This document shows positions 1 through 6,571 of a stretch of DNA of 8,724 bases, piece by piece. The notes below the pieces were generated by a model that was not told the origin of the DNA, did not search any database, and was given only the letters and a program-made list of their open reading frames with translations. The first letter of the stretch is position 1. Each line of letters starts with the position of its first letter. Source of the DNA: a bacterium (GTDB lineage Bacteria; Vulcanimicrobiota; Vulcanimicrobiia; Vulcanimicrobiales; Vulcanimicrobiaceae); the NCBI GenBank assembly GCA_021807065.1, contig JAKAPO010000007.1, positions 1 to 8,724 of the forward strand. Direction: 5' to 3'. Both the position numbers and the translations under genes were made by a program.

Positions 1-7
1 CCGATCT
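1..7. other. Probable Illumina adapter remnant at the contig end
   Basis: The first seven bases, CCGATCT, are identical to the last seven bases shared by the standard Illumina adapters (which end ...CTTCCGATCT). Read on the minus strand, the phosphoesterase gene ends in AGATCGG, the start of the complementary adapter. The protein agrees with this: the family normally continues SLP-[S/A]-H-L after the conserved tryptophan, but here SLP is followed by R-S, exactly the residues encoded by the suspect bases. A chance seven-base match is possible, but its position at the extreme end together with the motif break makes an untrimmed adapter likely. Confidence 0.6.
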
Positions 8-553
8 CGGCAGGCTCCAGGACTCTACGGATTCGAACATGTGGTCCTGTAGCGTGAAGTTTTTCGCGTACGACCAGTAGTTTGGAATATCCCCACCGTC
101 ATGGTAGCCCATGACATCCGGCGCTGCGGAAGCCGCGCACTTTGGATCGTGGTAGTTCCACATGCAGCCTCGCTCCGAAGCCTCCGCTGACCGAACGAAG
201 CCGTCCATCCTGCCTCCGTCGACGTCCGCGATTGCCTGTGCCGCAAGGTGCTGTCCCCCTGCGTTATCGTCAGAGAGGTCGTGGTATGGTTTCTGGCACG
301 AGCCTTTGCGCGGGTCGGGAATGCAGACGGTGAAGTTGCCGTTGCGGTCACGGGGAAGACCGTCGGCCCCAGGATAGGTGCCGAAGTAAGAATCGAAGGA
401 ACGGTTTTCTTGCATAATGATGACGACGTGCCGTATCCGGTGTATTCCTGGAGCCGCCGCGGCCGCGTTCCGGCCATGGTTCGCCGACGTCGCGGCGACG
501 AGAACTCCCGCTACGACGGCGAACGCGGCACCTTGAAGCTTTCTCAGTCCCAT
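1..553 (-). CDS. Secreted phosphoesterase (PF04185; phospholipase C/AcpA superfamily), 3' end missing
   Basis: This is the N-terminal 184 residues of a metal-dependent phosphoesterase of the PF04185 family, which includes bacterial phospholipases C and the acid phosphatase AcpA. Residues 1-24 form a signal peptide (basic LRK, then hydrophobic AAFAVVAGVLVAA, likely cleavage after ATSA). The mature part opens with the family signature HVVIIMQENRSFD at 42-54, followed by YFGTYPGADG. In AcpA the Glu-Asn pair of this motif binds the catalytic metal (here E49, N50). The segment GYHDGGDIPNYW...FTLQDHMFESVESW (149-179) is also typical. Four cysteines (77, 86, 130, 139) may form disulfides. The ATG at 553 lies 13 nt after the receptor stop and follows a purine-rich GAGAGAG, a weak ribosome site, so translation is probably coupled to the receptor. 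The nucleophile region and the C-terminal metal ligands lie outside the window; the last two residues are suspect (possible adapter). Substrate is not predictable: phospholipid, phosphomonoester or another phosphoester. Confidence 0.88.
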   Translation of the reverse strand, partial: MGLRKLQGAAFAVVAGVLVAATSANHGRNAAAAAPGIHRIRHVVIIMQENRSFDSYFGTYPGADGLPRDRNGNFTVCIPDPRKGSCQKPYHDLSDDNAGGQHLAAQAIADVDGGRMDGFVRSAEASERGCMWNYHDPKCAASAAPDVMGYHDGGDIPNYWSYAKNFTLQDHMFESVESWSLPRS

Positions 554-566
554 CTCTCTCAGCGCG

Positions 567-3203
567 TCATCTTCCGAGGTGATATTCGAAATCGAGCCTG
601 AAAATCTGCGGCGGGGCGGGGATCAGCGGGGCGAGTATGCTGCCTAGGCCTTTCGACGATTCGCCGATCTGCGGAATTCCCGCGTTCGGCTCGGCCAAGT
701 TGGAGTAGGTGTCCGTGTTGAAGACGTTTTCCGCAGAAAGCTGGACGTCAATCGTCGGCGTCACCGGCTGGCGCACGGCGAAATCGAAGAACACGAACGG
801 TGGCTGATTGTACGTATTATTCTTCCCTTCGAAATCGGCGTCGAGTTGGAAGAAGGTGTGACCGGGCGTGATGTACTGCAGCGAACCGTACGCTTTCAGG
901 TACGGGATGCACGTCTCTGACCCGCCATTGCTGCACTGCTGAACGCCGTTTGCCGGCTGGACGTAAGCGGTCGGCGACGTGTAGAAAGACTGTGGAACTC
1001 CCTCCACGACCGAACGCGTCAGCGCCCCCGCGACGAGAAACCCTAGCCCCACCGGTGGCTGATATTCGTACTTCAAGGCGGCTTGCTGCACCGAGAGGTC
1101 GGCGACGTTCACGGGTTCGTTGATGAACGAGTACAGCGGTGAGGTCGAGGGCGTCGAAATCGTTTCGAATACGTTATGGATCTGGATGTCGGAGAGATCG
1201 AGGCTCAGGACACCGCCGCCGATGCCGCGATCCATACCGAGATCGAACTCGCTCGCGACCTCGGGGTTGAGGAACGGATTCTTCAGCGTGAACGTACCGA
1301 GCGGCGCGGTCGCGGAGCCGCGCGTGATGAACGGAATGCCGCTGACGAGCGACGCGTATGGAAACGTGGCCGACGTACCCCAGGAGAGGCGGTACGACAC
1401 TCCGGCCGCCGGCTGATAGATGAGCGCTAGGTGCGGGTCGAAGCGATCCGTCGAGCGTGTGAGCGGCTCCGTCGCCGTTTTGTGCCCGGCAAGCGCGACG
1501 GCCTGAACGCCGTTCAGGTTCCAGTTGGTCCCATACAGGCCGGTCTTTAGGGTCAGGTCCTGACCGAGCGCGAACTCGCCGACCAGCGACACGGTATTGA
1601 ACTTCGATCTCGTGTCGGGAACGACGACGTTGGACGGGCTGTTGTAGTACGCGAACGTCTCGTCGCCGTGATAGTCGTACGTCGCTTCGAGGAGATCGGC
1701 TCCAAACGGGTGGATGTACGTTATCGTTCCTCCGGCAAGCTTGTCCGACTCTAGGACGCTGAAGGCGCTTTGGAGGCATTCGGTTTCGGTGCCTACGGTC
1801 GGCCCGACGATGCCGTAGTTCGGAGCGCCCGTACAGGTTGACGACGGCGCCGTCGTCGGGTAGTAGAACTGCGGATAGTTGGGTTCGCCGGAGCCGTCGA
1901 TGATGCGCGCAATGTTTCCGGCGTAGGGGCGAAGGAGCAGGGTGTCGTTTCCGATCGCCGTGCGAAACTCTCCGGTGAAGATCGGCTGATTGTTGTATAC
2001 GTTCGATCCCGGGTAGAAGATGTAACCGTTGATGGTCTTTCCGATGTACTGGGAGTAGAATGGATTGGTGCAGATCTTGCCGCCGGGGAAGCACGGTGTA
2101 ATTAGCATGTTACCAGCGAACTGCCCGTAGGCGGTCCCTTGTGGCTGATATCCTGCCTGCGAGCCGACGAAGCCCAGTTCCAACGAGGTCGAGGGCGAGA
2201 AATCGTACTTGAACTTAACCAGCTCGCCTTTGGTGAAGAGCGATCCGGAGAGATCTCCGCAGAATTGAATGATTCCGGTGCTGCCGGGCTTGTTGTCCAG
2301 AGATGTGTTGGCAGGTTTCACCGTACATCCGTAGCGCATGAAGTAGGGGCCGTTGTTCGCCGCATAACCCGCTCCGAGCACGTACTGGAACTTATCTCCG
2401 GCCGATCCGGTCGTTAGGATGTCGTACGATTGCGAGGAGTAGTTGTCGTCGCCGTAGACCATGTCGTACGTCGTGTTCCGGGTGAAGCCGGGCGTGAGGA
2501 CGTTCACGGTACCGCCGACGGCAAGCCCGGCGAACGGCGTGGTATTACCGGGGCCGGTCTCGCTTTCAACGCTGCCGATCATCCACGAACTGAAGAACTG
2601 GGAGAACCAGACGCCGTACCGTCCAGCCGACAAGGGATGGCCGTCGAGCAGAATCTGTGTCTCGTACGATTGCGTTCCACCCAGTGAAATGGACGTGTTT
2701 GGGGAGGAACTGCCGTGCTCGACGACGGCGTTGGGAATACGCTGAACGACGTTGTTGATCTGTGGATTTGCAAGCGTTGTGAACTCTTGCCGCAGCTCGA
2801 ACGTCTGCGCCGCGGCGCCTGTATTGATAGAGCTATGCGCCGAAGTACTGACCCGTGCGATGGTTTTCAGCGAACTCAGCGAAGCCGGGACCAGGGTCAC
2901 CGTTACGGGAACCGTCGCGCCGATTGCCAGCGCAAGATCGGCTACCGAAGCGGGCGCGTATCCGCCTTTGCTCACGTCGATGCGGTATATCCCGGGTGCG
3001 AGGCCCGTAGCGGAGAACGTCCCGCGAACGTCGCTGTACACGGTGCGCGTCGTGGGGCCGGTCATCAGGACCTGCGCTCCGGAGATTGGAGCGCCGGACG
3101 GGGAAAGCACTCTTCCCTCTACGGCCGCACTCCCCGTCTGGGACCATGCCCGTAGCGGCACGAGAAGCAGGAGGAAGGCAAGAATTGCACCTCGGCGTAG
3201 CAT
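567..3203 (-). CDS. TonB-dependent receptor with N-terminal carboxypeptidase-regulatory-like domain (Oar-like)
   Basis: This is an 878-residue outer-membrane receptor that imports or binds a ligand using TonB energy. Residues 1-21 are a signal peptide (LRRGAILAFLLLLVPLRAWS, cut before Q22). Residues 24-107 form a beta-sandwich like CarboxypepD_reg (PF13620), with SGAPISGAQV and SDVRGTFSATGLAPGIYRI. The plug follows at about 145-240 (NNVVQRIPNAVV, SISLGGTQSYETQILLDGHPL). The rest is the 22-strand barrel, with the family hallmark NPFLNPEVASEFDLG at 642-656 and YRLSWGTSATFP at 604-615. It ends FEYHLGR, without the usual terminal aromatic residue. The frame is open upstream to 3320, but the ATG at 3203 has an ideal AAAGGAG 5 nt before it and begins the signal peptide, so I chose it. 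All eight cysteines of the precursor are in the barrel as four near-neighbour pairs. No clear TonB box was seen. The phosphoesterase follows after 13 nt. The 158 bp upstream to the barrel-fusion gene holds no convincing promoter or terminator. The ligand cannot be read from the sequence. Confidence 0.93.
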   Translation of the reverse strand: MLRRGAILAFLLLLVPLRAWSQTGSAAVEGRVLSPSGAPISGAQVLMTGPTTRTVYSDVRGTFSATGLAPGIYRIDVSKGGYAPASVADLALAIGATVPVTVTLVPASLSSLKTIARVSTSAHSSINTGAAAQTFELRQEFTTLANPQINNVVQRIPNAVVEHGSSSPNTSISLGGTQSYETQILLDGHPLSAGRYGVWFSQFFSSWMIGSVESETGPGNTTPFAGLAVGGTVNVLTPGFTRNTTYDMVYGDDNYSSQSYDILTTGSAGDKFQYVLGAGYAANNGPYFMRYGCTVKPANTSLDNKPGSTGIIQFCGDLSGSLFTKGELVKFKYDFSPSTSLELGFVGSQAGYQPQGTAYGQFAGNMLITPCFPGGKICTNPFYSQYIGKTINGYIFYPGSNVYNNQPIFTGEFRTAIGNDTLLLRPYAGNIARIIDGSGEPNYPQFYYPTTAPSSTCTGAPNYGIVGPTVGTETECLQSAFSVLESDKLAGGTITYIHPFGADLLEATYDYHGDETFAYYNSPSNVVVPDTRSKFNTVSLVGEFALGQDLTLKTGLYGTNWNLNGVQAVALAGHKTATEPLTRSTDRFDPHLALIYQPAAGVSYRLSWGTSATFPYASLVSGIPFITRGSATAPLGTFTLKNPFLNPEVASEFDLGMDRGIGGGVLSLDLSDIQIHNVFETISTPSTSPLYSFINEPVNVADLSVQQAALKYEYQPPVGLGFLVAGALTRSVVEGVPQSFYTSPTAYVQPANGVQQCSNGGSETCIPYLKAYGSLQYITPGHTFFQLDADFEGKNNTYNQPPFVFFDFAVRQPVTPTIDVQLSAENVFNTDTYSNLAEPNAGIPQIGESSKGLGSILAPLIPAPPQIFRLDFEYHLGR

Positions 3204-3208
3204 CGGTT

Positions 3209-3215
3209 CTCCTTT
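3209..3215 (-). promoter_or_regulatory. Ribosome binding site AAAGGAG of the TonB receptor
   Basis: On the minus strand AAAGGAG lies 5 nt before the ATG at 3203. It decides the start: the longer in-frame ATG at 3320 has no such site, and its 39 extra residues would precede an otherwise perfect signal peptide. Confidence 0.85.
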
Positions 3216-3361
3216 ACAATTACAGATAAGAGCGAATAGCAAAACGGGGCGGATCGCAAAAGCGCAATATAGGACGACCCGCGCGAACACTCCTTTGAAT
3301 AGCCGGAACGCCGCCGACAACGAGGAGGCACGCCGCCGCCGTCAAACGCCAGTTTTCGATT

Positions 3362-4696
3362 CTAGAGCCGCCAGTCGAAGCCGATGCGCGCGAGCCCCCC
3401 ACGGAAGTAGAAATCCTTTCCGAGGCTGTAGTCTGTGATTGGCACGCCGGAGGGGGAGATGAGCGTGCCGAGCAACGTGTACGGCTCCGGGCGCAGGGTG
3501 TAGATCATTCCCTCGACCTTCATCGAGAGACGCGGCGCGATTGCCCACTCGCCGCCGAGACCGCCGGCCCAGCCATAGGTGTCGATGGTGGTGCTTGCGG
3601 GCGACGTGTATCCCGACATCGTCATGTTGGAGGCAAGGTTCCAGTGTGCCTGAGCCCAGCCGCCGGTAAGGTAGACGAGCGTTGTCTGCGATGGCGTGAA
3701 GCCGATGCGCAGGCGCTCCGTCTGAAACGACGTCATTGACTCCGAAGCGGTAAACTGCCCTTGCATCGCGTTCGGCAGTGCAAGTTGGAAGAAGCATCGC
3801 GGTACGCCGCGACAGACGACGGTACCGTTGAAGTTCACGTTGCCGGTCAGCGTCGTGCCGTCGTAACCGAACTCCGGTCCGATCACAAACCCGCCGGCTT
3901 GGAAATTGTAGCCGAGTTGCGCACCGCCCATGAATCCGGCTGCGTTCATCTGACCATATGCCGGATAGGGGCAACCGCGCGCGTAACGGGCGCCGAGCTT
4001 GTTTTCGCAGACCATGAAACCCGGATCGTGGTTGACGATACCGCCGGCGTTCAGGCCCATGTATAGGCCGTTCCACGTCCAACTCGGCGTCGGCACCGGT
4101 GCCGGCGTCAGCGGAGGCGGCGGGGGCGATGGCGGCGGCGGCGGCGTCGCGACGATATAGCGCACGACGACGATATGCCGGTCCTGCACCCACTGTACGT
4201 AGGCACCCATGCCTTCGGAGATCACGCGAACGGGAACGAGAACGATGCCGTGATAGATGATCGGTGGTACGTCCAAGGGACGGGTCTCGCCGTTGATAAC
4301 GACCTCCGGTTTGCCGACGGTGACTTTGACCTCGGCCCCGGCTTTGCTGACGGTGACGGTCTTGGTGGCCGCGTTGTAGGATACGGTCGCCCCCATCTGC
4401 TCGAACATGGAGCGCAACGGGATGAGGATCGTATTGCCGCGGACCAGCGCGGCGAGTACGCGGTCGTGCCTGAGAACGTCGGGCTTGGTGTAGACGTGGT
4501 GGTCGTTATACAGGATAGGGATTTGCCCCGACGGCGGAGAGCCGAAGTTGGGCGGTGGCGGCGCCATCGTCGTCTGAGCGGTCACATTGGGTCCAATGTT
4601 TCCATGTGATCCGTGGGCAGACGGCGAGGCGACGGCGTTGAGTCCGAGACCCGCTGCTAGCAGAGCGGTCAGGACTCCGATGCTCAGTCGCTTCAA
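3362..4696 (-). CDS. Stalk (copper amine oxidase N-like) domain fused to an Omp25/Omp31-type outer-membrane barrel
   Basis: The product has 444 residues and a composite build. Residues 1-24 are a signal peptide (MKRLSIGVLTALLAAGLGLNAVAS). Residues 60-182 match the Cu_amine_oxidN1/stalk domain (PF07833), with its duplicated unit visible at 91-116 (ILIPLRSMFEQMGATVSYN...TVTV) and 152-178 (VLVPVRVISEGMGAYVQWV...IVVV). A proline-rich linker spans 184-205. Residues 206-444 read as a small beta-barrel of the Omp25/Omp31 (COG3637, OMP_b-brl) type: SWTWNGLYMGLNAGG, GGAQLGYNFQAGGFVIGPEFGYDG, RLRIGFTPSQTTLVYLTGGWAQAHW, GGLGGEWAIAPRLSMKVEG and the closing strand FRGGLARIGFDWRL. Cysteines 230/242 and 295/301 may form loop disulfides. 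The start is TTG, 5 nt after AGGAGG; an in-frame stop just upstream and the intact signal peptide support it. Inference: the stalk domain sits in the periplasm or on the cell wall and the barrel in the OM, a layout like the OM-tethering OmpM proteins. The stalk domain is not catalytic on its own, so amine oxidase activity should not be inferred. Confidence 0.88.
   Translation of the reverse strand: MKRLSIGVLTALLAAGLGLNAVASPSAHGSHGNIGPNVTAQTTMAPPPPNFGSPPSGQIPILYNDHHVYTKPDVLRHDRVLAALVRGNTILIPLRSMFEQMGATVSYNAATKTVTVSKAGAEVKVTVGKPEVVINGETRPLDVPPIIYHGIVLVPVRVISEGMGAYVQWVQDRHIVVVRYIVATPPPPPSPPPPPLTPAPVPTPSWTWNGLYMGLNAGGIVNHDPGFMVCENKLGARYARGCPYPAYGQMNAAGFMGGAQLGYNFQAGGFVIGPEFGYDGTTLTGNVNFNGTVVCRGVPRCFFQLALPNAMQGQFTASESMTSFQTERLRIGFTPSQTTLVYLTGGWAQAHWNLASNMTMSGYTSPASTTIDTYGWAGGLGGEWAIAPRLSMKVEGMIYTLRPEPYTLLGTLISPSGVPITDYSLGKDFYFRGGLARIGFDWRL
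4082..4147 (-). repeat. Low-complexity GGC/CCG tract encoding a proline-rich linker
   Basis: This 66-bp stretch codes for residues 184-205 of the stalk-barrel protein. Between V183 and the first barrel strand the residues are almost all proline, with a few S, T, A, V and L. On the plus strand it appears as GGCGG/GGCGGC repeats. Such tracts change length easily by slippage and are prone to assembly error. As protein it would be a stiff, extended spacer between the two domains. Confidence 0.8.
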
Positions 4697-4701
4697 AGCT
4701 T

Positions 4702-4707
4702 CCTCCT
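4702..4707 (-). promoter_or_regulatory. Strong ribosome binding site AGGAGG before a TTG start
   Basis: AGGAGG on the minus strand lies 5 nt before TTG (4696-4694). There is no ATG or GTG alternative nearby; an in-frame TAG lies 12 nt before the TTG, and the first internal ATG (residue 44) would remove the signal peptide. The first three bases of this site overlap a CCTAGG palindrome that recurs at 4820-4825. Confidence 0.8.
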
Positions 4708-4835
4708 AGGATGACGAGTAAGGACGCCCACCCCGCGGGCAGTCCAATCCCCTGACTTCGGGGGCTTGATTAGCCCCCCTGCAATGCGTGGCAGGTTAAG
4801 CCTTTTGAGGCTTCGGCAGCCTAGGTTCCCCTCGC
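4708..4835 (-). promoter_or_regulatory. Hairpin-rich leader between the thioesterase and the stalk-barrel gene
   Basis: This gap contains no gene but is packed with inverted repeats. Those seen are AAGCCT/AGGCTT (4798-4803 with 4808-4813), CCTGC/GCAGG (4778-4782 with 4791-4795), a perfect 7-bp GGGGGCT/AGCCCCC (4760-4766 with 4772-4778), and GGACGCCC/GGGC-A-GTCC with one bulge (4722-4729 with 4737-4745). A competing stem, AGGCT/AGCCT (4808-4812 with 4818-4822), excludes the first. The palindrome CCTAGG occurs at both ends (4820-4825 and 4705-4710), so the two copies could pair and partly cover the ribosome site. None of the hairpins is followed by a T-tract on either strand, so they do not look like ordinary intrinsic terminators. 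I do not recognise a known riboswitch class. It could be a regulatory leader, a processed or terminator-like region for the thioesterase transcript, or both. Confidence 0.4.
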
Positions 4836-5231
4836 TTACTCGAGCTTCTCCTGGAGCTTCGCCAGGAACTTGGTGCGCTCCATGAGGTAGCGTTCGTGGC
4901 TTCCCTCTGCGACCGCTTCCTGCTCGTCGAAGACTTGGACGGCGAAGGTCACCCGGGGACCGTCGATGGTTACGATCTCGACCTCGATCCGTACGATGAA
5001 GCCGACGGGGACCGGCTTTCGGTGCTCCAGATCGACGTGGGTTCCGAGGCTAACCCGCCCTTTCTCCAAAAATGGAGCTAGGCAATCGATAGCGGCCTGC
5101 TCGATCAACTGAACCAGGATCGCGGTCGAGAGGACCTCGACCCCCGTATTCCCAGTCCTGTCCGCCGTCATCCATTCTTCGACGCGGCTCTGCAAGCTGT
5201 GCGAACGCCCCGTGGCGAGTTTCGCGGTCAT
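4836..5231 (-). CDS. Hot-dog acyl-CoA thioesterase, FlK (fluoroacetyl-CoA thioesterase)-like
   Basis: The product is a 131-residue cytoplasmic protein without signal peptide, the usual length for single-domain hot-dog thioesterases, which hydrolyse acyl-CoA to acid plus CoA as homodimers. It follows the FlK pattern closely: VLSTAILVQLIEQAA (33-47), SLGTHVDLEHRKPVPVG (61-77), the central strands VRIEVEIVTIDGPRVTFAVQVFD, and SHERYLM (111-117). FlK uses a Thr, a Glu and a His in catalysis; the matching residues here are T36, E44 and H70. The ATG at 5231 gives the N-terminus expected for the family; no in-frame start lies between it and an upstream stop, although its ribosome site is weak (AGCGG directly before ATG). 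It is read divergently from the efflux adaptor and precedes the stalk-barrel gene by 139 nt. True fluoroacetyl-CoA specificity cannot be inferred; most homologues act on unknown acyl-CoAs. Confidence 0.85.
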   Translation of the reverse strand: MTAKLATGRSHSLQSRVEEWMTADRTGNTGVEVLSTAILVQLIEQAAIDCLAPFLEKGRVSLGTHVDLEHRKPVPVGFIVRIEVEIVTIDGPRVTFAVQVFDEQEAVAEGSHERYLMERTKFLAKLQEKLE

Positions 5232-5344
5232 CCGCTTGGGTGCATACGACGCAACCCTTACCGCCTCCTCAGCGTTTTCTCAGAACCGCAGGCACAGTGT
5301 TAGTACAGCGAATCATCCGGGGGCCCCGAAAGGTAACGGAACAT
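5232..5344. promoter_or_regulatory. Divergent intergenic region between thioesterase and efflux adaptor
   Basis: This 113-bp stretch must hold the start signals for the rightward efflux genes and probably for the thioesterase. I could not find -35/-10 pairs with good spacing on either strand. Visible items are a GGGGCCCC palindrome (5320-5327) and, on the plus strand, AAAGGT at 5329-5334, which could be a weak ribosome site 10 nt before the adaptor ATG. No operator-like dyad stands out, and no regulator gene is in the window. Confidence 0.4.
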
Positions 5345-6571
5345 ATGCAGTTTCAGCGTTTGGCCGCGGCCGCGCTCTTGCTCGCCATGGCCGCGTGCAA
5401 CCGCGGGACGCGGCACGTGGGGCAGCCACCTCTTGACGTTGACGTCGCGACCGCAAAGCGCCAAAACATCGCGACGTATCTCACCCTCGACGGTCAAGTG
5501 GCGCCGCTCGAGCAGTCGTCGCTGGCATTTCAGCAGAGTGGTCCCATCACCGGCATCTACGCGAACGTCGGAGATCGCGTCGCTCGCGGGCAGCTATTGG
5601 CGCGAATAGATGATTCGCTCTTGCGAGCGCAGCTGGCACAGGCGCAGGCAACCTACCAGCAGGCTTCGGCGAGCGCGCGAGGAGCCGTCGTTGGTCTACC
5701 GGTCCAGCAGACGCAGAACACGAACGCGCTGTCGGCGACCAAGGCTGCACTCGCCAATGCGCGGCTCACCTATCAACAGGATAGCAATCTGTACCGCCAG
5801 GGCTACGTCTCGCAATCGGCTCTTGAGGCGGCGCGTGCGGCCTACGTGCAGGCGCAGGGTGCCTACGAGAATGCCTCGATCGGCATTCGTAATAATGTGG
5901 TTGCGGGAGAGAACGTCAAGGCTTCGCTCGCTGCGGCGCAGAGCGCGCTCGCTCAGGAACGTCTTCTCGAAACCGAGATCTCGCAAACCTATCTCTATGC
6001 GCCGTACGACGGAGTGATCACGCAGCGGTTCATGGATCCGGGATCTCAAGCCGGTCCCGCGACCCCGGTACTGGCGATTTCACGGGTGAACACCGTTTGG
6101 ATCAACGTCAATGTCCCCGATCAGGAACTCGAGTACGTCACGCCGAGCAAGGTGGTGTCGTTCGTTACCGACTCGCTCCCCGGACGCACCTTCCACGGCA
6201 CCATCGCTACGGTTAATGCGGTTCCCACGGCGGGTACGCTCTCGTATCTTGCCCGGATGACACTGCCGAACCCCGGTGGCATCCTGCGAGGAGGCATGCT
6301 GGTGACGGTTACCGTGACGAAGGCGCTGCACAGGAACACGGTCGTCGTTCCGCGTTCGGCGGTTGCCCAAGGAGACACCGGTGCGGTCGTTTACAGCGTG
6401 CAAAACGGTCACGCGGTTGCGGTCCCGGTGCGAGTCGGCATTCAAACGGATACGCTCTCGGAAGTCTTCAGTCCGAAGATCGGTCCCGGAACGGTCGTGA
6501 TCACGACACGGCCCGACGCGTTGCACGATGGCAGCCTCGTTGCGGTCGCAAGCGCGAGCGTGACGCGATGA
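5345..6571 (+). CDS. Lipoprotein periplasmic adaptor of an RND-type efflux system (HlyD/AcrA family)
   Basis: The product is a 408-residue membrane-fusion protein that links an inner-membrane pump to a TolC-type channel. Residues 1-18 are a lipoprotein signal with lipobox AMAAC (lipidated C18). The lipoyl-like domain is split in the usual way: first half at 55-90 (LAFQQSGPITGIYANVGDRVARG, LLARID), second half at 210-243 (ISQTYLYAPYDGVITQRF, GSQAGPATPVLAI). The Ala/Gln-rich segment between them (about 92-208) forms the alpha-helical hairpin. A beta-barrel domain follows at about 250-325 (NVPDQELEYV, PGRTFHGTIATVNAV), then the membrane-proximal domain to the end (VVVPRSAV, VYSVQNGHAVAVPVRVG). 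The frame is open upstream to 5240, but ATG 5345 begins the lipoprotein signal, so the extra 35 residues are rejected. The stop overlaps the TolC start by 4 nt (ATGA). No pump gene is adjacent on either side. Substrate unknown. Confidence 0.93.
   Translation: MQFQRLAAAALLLAMAACNRGTRHVGQPPLDVDVATAKRQNIATYLTLDGQVAPLEQSSLAFQQSGPITGIYANVGDRVARGQLLARIDDSLLRAQLAQAQATYQQASASARGAVVGLPVQQTQNTNALSATKAALANARLTYQQDSNLYRQGYVSQSALEAARAAYVQAQGAYENASIGIRNNVVAGENVKASLAAAQSALAQERLLETEISQTYLYAPYDGVITQRFMDPGSQAGPATPVLAISRVNTVWINVNVPDQELEYVTPSKVVSFVTDSLPGRTFHGTIATVNAVPTAGTLSYLARMTLPNPGGILRGGMLVTVTVTKALHRNTVVVPRSAVAQGDTGAVVYSVQNGHAVAVPVRVGIQTDTLSEVFSPKIGPGTVVITTRPDALHDGSLVAVASASVTR

Noticed and set aside
25..477. 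A 150-residue minus-strand reading frame with an ATG
   Set aside because: It overlaps the phosphoesterase in another frame and gives an Arg/Thr/Ser-rich, motif-free translation, whereas the other frame shows a signal peptide and the ENRSFD signature.
3204..3320. A 39-residue N-terminal extension of the TonB receptor from an upstream ATG
   Set aside because: The ATG at 3203 has AAAGGAG 5 nt upstream and starts a complete signal peptide; the extension would place untypical residues before it.
3216..3361. Promoter for the TonB receptor (TTGACG near the far end of the gap)
   Set aside because: A TTGACG occurs on the minus strand, but no acceptable -10 lies 16-18 nt after it, and read-through from the stalk-barrel gene is equally possible.
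2752..3438. A 228-residue plus-strand frame opposite the receptor start
   Set aside because: It is antisense to the receptor signal peptide, regulatory-like domain and plug, crosses the receptor ribosome site, and shows no motif of its own.
3342..4193. A 283-residue minus-strand frame inside the stalk-barrel gene
   Set aside because: It is an Arg/Ala-rich shadow frame of GC-rich coding DNA without a ribosome site; the overlapping frame has two recognisable domains.
4711..4755. A 14-residue plus-strand small ORF in the leader region
   Set aside because: It has no ribosome site, lies opposite the hairpins, and its composition is explained by the structured repeat sequence.
4722..4813. Hairpins as Rho-independent terminators
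   Set aside because: Strong stems are present, but none is followed by a run of T on either strand.
5228..5254. A tiny leader ORF (TTG or ATG start) overlapping the thioesterase ATG
   Set aside because: An AGGAGG exists upstream, but its spacing to either possible start is poor (10 or 18 nt), so there is no real support.
5240..5344. A 35-residue N-terminal extension of the efflux adaptor
   Set aside because: It would bury the lipoprotein signal and lipobox (AMAAC), and it reaches to within 9 bp of the divergent thioesterase start.
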